A DNA stretch of 7,363 nt from Clostridiales bacterium (GTDB lineage Bacteria; Bacillota; Clostridia; Christensenellales; CAG-138). The notes under the pieces are model-generated. The model did not search any database, was not told the origin of the DNA, and saw only the letters and a program-made list of their open reading frames with translations. Positions 5,701-7,363 of the stretch are shown piece by piece. The stretch is from positions 1 to 7,363 of the forward strand of contig DNFZ01000223.1 of the NCBI GenBank assembly GCA_003486785.1, read 5' to 3'. The position numbers and the translations under genes were made by a program. Numbering within the stretch: position 1 is the first letter of the stretch; every line of letters begins with the position of its first letter.

Positions 5701-7363
5701 TTGCGCAGGGAACCATCGTCGGACATCGTTATCGTATCGTAGACCTCATTGGCACAGGCGGCATGGCGCACGTTTACCGCGCGGTCAACCTCAGCTCGCG
5801 CAAGGTTGTCGCCATCAAGGTGCTCAAGGACGAGTTTCGCAACGACGCGGAATTTTTGCGCCGATTTGAGCGGGAAGCACGCGCGGTGCTGCATCTTTCG
5901 CACGAAAACATCGTGCGCGCATTCGACGTTGGCGAAACGGACGGGCTGCCCTATATCGTGCTGGAGTATGTCGACGGGCGGACGCTCAAAGAGATCATCG
6001 ACGAAAACGGACCTATGCCCTCGCGCATCGCTGTCGCGCTCGCCGTACAGGTGCTCGACGCGCTCGATGCCGCGCACGCCGCGGGCATCATCCACCGCGA
6101 TGTCAAGCCACAGAACGTGATCGTGATGCAAAGCGGAAAAGTCAAGCTCATGGACTTCGGCATCGCGCGCGAGGTGGACGCAAACACCGTCACCTTCGCG
6201 GGCTCTACCGTGCTTGGCTCCGTGCATTATCTCTCGCCCGAGCAGGCAAAGGGACTGCCCGTAAGCGAAGGGAGCGATCTGTACTCTGCCGGCATCATGC
6301 TCTACGAGATGCTGACCGGACGTGTGCCGTTTGAAGGCGATAACTCCGTTTCCATCGCGCTCAAGCACATCAGCGACATTCCCGTGCCGCCGATTGAGCT
6401 CACCGCAAAGATATCCCCCGCGCTCAACGATGTCATACTCCGCGCGCTCAACAAGGATGTCAACCGCCGCTACGGCACGGCGACGGAGATGAGCGCACAC
6501 CTGCGCCGCGCGCTAAAGGAACCATCGGGAGATTTCGCTAGATTTGCGCCCACAGCCAAGCCGCAGCAAATCAAACCCGCGCAAAAGAAAAAACCGCACG
6601 GTGCGCTGAAAATCGGGCTGACCGTCGGCGTTCTCATCGCGGTTCTAGTCGGTGTTTTTCTCGTGCTTCGGGATGTTTATCAGACGGAGTCCACCGATTA
6701 TGACATGGTGCCGACGCTGATAGACCGCACGGTTGAGGAGGCAAAGCAGCGCGCCGTCAACTACGGTTTTGTTTTTGAGATACAGGATTATGAAAACGAT
6801 GACAACGTTGCAAGCGGCCACGTGATCATTCAAACACCGGAAGGCGGAACGAAGGCCAAGCTCGGCTCTACGATTTACGGCATCATAAGCCTTGGTCCCG
6901 CCGCTCCGATCGTGCCCAATCTGATCGGCCTTTCGCCGGACGAAGCGCGGCATACGCTTGAAGAGACGGGCTTGGTGCTCGGCAGCGTGAACTATCGCAT
7001 CTCTGAAATCGCCATCGGCTACGTATGCGAGCAATCCCTTCCGCCGGAAACGGAAACGCTCAACGGGCAAGTGATTGACATCGTCATCAGCGCGTCCTCA
7101 GAGACCACGTTTGACATGCCATACGCCATGGATTTGCCGCTCAACCTCACGCTTGATCAACTCAGGCTCGCGTCGTTTCACAACATCTTCGTGCGGTATG
7201 CCGAGAGCAATATCGTAGAGGACGGCGTGGTCTATCTGCAAGACCCTCTGCCGGGCACACAGGTTTTGCCGGAAATGCCCGTGACGCTGACGACTTGCGG
7301 CAAGCCTGTCTATCCATACGTATCGGACATCGCTTTTAATCTGGACGTTGAGAGCAGCGGAAC
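5697..7363 (+). CDS. prkC: PASTA-domain serine/threonine protein kinase (PrkC/Stk/PknB type), 3' end beyond window
   Basis: The ATG at 5697 opens a frame that runs 555 codons without a stop to the window edge. Residues about 10-273 form a Hanks-type kinase: glycine loop GTGGMAHVY (19-27), ATP-binding Lys41 in VAIK, catalytic HRDVKPQN (133-140, Asp135), DFG (153-155), an activation loop with Thr164, Thr166 and Thr171, and GSVHYLSPEQA. A lysine-rich juxtamembrane segment (about 286-301) precedes one transmembrane helix (about 304-325). The rest is extracellular, with PASTA repeats at about 336-399, 405-466 and, more divergent, 471-535. PASTA domains bind muropeptides or lipid II, so the kinase links wall status to phosphorylation of division, wall and translation proteins. 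The start is supported by an AGAGGG site about 9 bases upstream and the 4-base ATGA overlap with the phosphatase. The family usually has 550-700 residues, so little may be missing. Confidence 0.96.
   Translation, partial: MIAQGTIVGHRYRIVDLIGTGGMAHVYRAVNLSSRKVVAIKVLKDEFRNDAEFLRRFEREARAVLHLSHENIVRAFDVGETDGLPYIVLEYVDGRTLKEIIDENGPMPSRIAVALAVQVLDALDAAHAAGIIHRDVKPQNVIVMQSGKVKLMDFGIAREVDANTVTFAGSTVLGSVHYLSPEQAKGLPVSEGSDLYSAGIMLYEMLTGRVPFEGDNSVSIALKHISDIPVPPIELTAKISPALNDVILRALNKDVNRRYGTATEMSAHLRRALKEPSGDFARFAPTAKPQQIKPAQKKKPHGALKIGLTVGVLIAVLVGVFLVLRDVYQTESTDYDMVPTLIDRTVEEAKQRAVNYGFVFEIQDYENDDNVASGHVIIQTPEGGTKAKLGSTIYGIISLGPAAPIVPNLIGLSPDEARHTLEETGLVLGSVNYRISEIAIGYVCEQSLPPETETLNGQVIDIVISASSETTFDMPYAMDLPLNLTLDQLRLASFHNIFVRYAESNIVEDGVVYLQDPLPGTQVLPEMPVTLTTCGKPVYPYVSDIAFNLDVESSG

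Noticed and set aside
5189..5869. A 226-codon plus-strand open frame spanning the phosphatase/kinase junction
   Set aside because: It is out of frame with both genes, is arginine- and serine-rich as shifted frames in GC-rich DNA tend to be, and both true frames carry complete motifs.
5637..6500. A 287-codon minus-strand open frame opposite the kinase domain
   Set aside because: It lies entirely antisense to clearly coding kinase sequence, has no recognisable domain, and is of the kind produced by GC-rich third codon positions.
1..7363. CRISPR arrays, insertion sequences, tRNA or rRNA genes, riboswitches
   Set aside because: No regularly spaced long repeats, terminal inverted repeats with a transposase, or structured RNA signatures were seen. 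The def leader of about 25 bases is too short for a riboswitch.

Overview
The window looks like chromosomal DNA from a Gram-positive Firmicute, most likely a fairly GC-rich member of the Clostridia. The reasons are the strong AGGAGG-type ribosome binding sites, the gene order def-fmt-rsmB-rlmN-PP2C phosphatase-PASTA kinase that is typical of Firmicutes, and a LiaF-like envelope protein next door. The order or family cannot be fixed from this sequence alone.

Layout. A possible plus-strand intrinsic terminator occupies the first 30 bases and probably belongs to a gene outside the window. A minus-strand gene (29-1033) encodes an unusual membrane-anchored regulator: an XRE-type helix-turn-helix, four transmembrane segments and a LiaF-like C-terminal domain. 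An AT-rich divergent intergenic region (1034-1268) follows. It holds a near-consensus sigma-A promoter for the rightward genes, a much weaker candidate promoter for the leftward gene, an inverted repeat and four copies of a short TTGAG/CTCAA motif. From 1269 to the right edge runs one tightly packed plus-strand operon: def, fmt, rsmB, rlmN, a PP2C phosphatase and a PASTA serine/threonine kinase. The kinase runs off the right edge. Every junction in the operon is an overlap (4, 4, 10, 23 and 4 bases), so there is no room for internal terminators and translational coupling is likely throughout.

How the genes work together. Fmt formylates initiator Met-tRNA and Def removes the formyl group from new proteins, so the two act at opposite ends of one cycle. 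RsmB and RlmN methylate 16S and 23S rRNA (RlmN probably also tRNA). The last two genes are an opposing pair: a membrane kinase whose extracellular PASTA domains bind cell-wall fragments, and the cytoplasmic phosphatase that reverses its phosphorylation. The operon therefore links ribosome and translation maturation to cell-wall-responsive signalling. The divergent HTH-LiaF-like protein may be a second, independent envelope-related regulator. No mobile element, CRISPR array, tRNA or rRNA gene was seen. The operon itself is conventional; the most unusual parts are the HTH/LiaF-like fusion and the repeat-bearing divergent control region.
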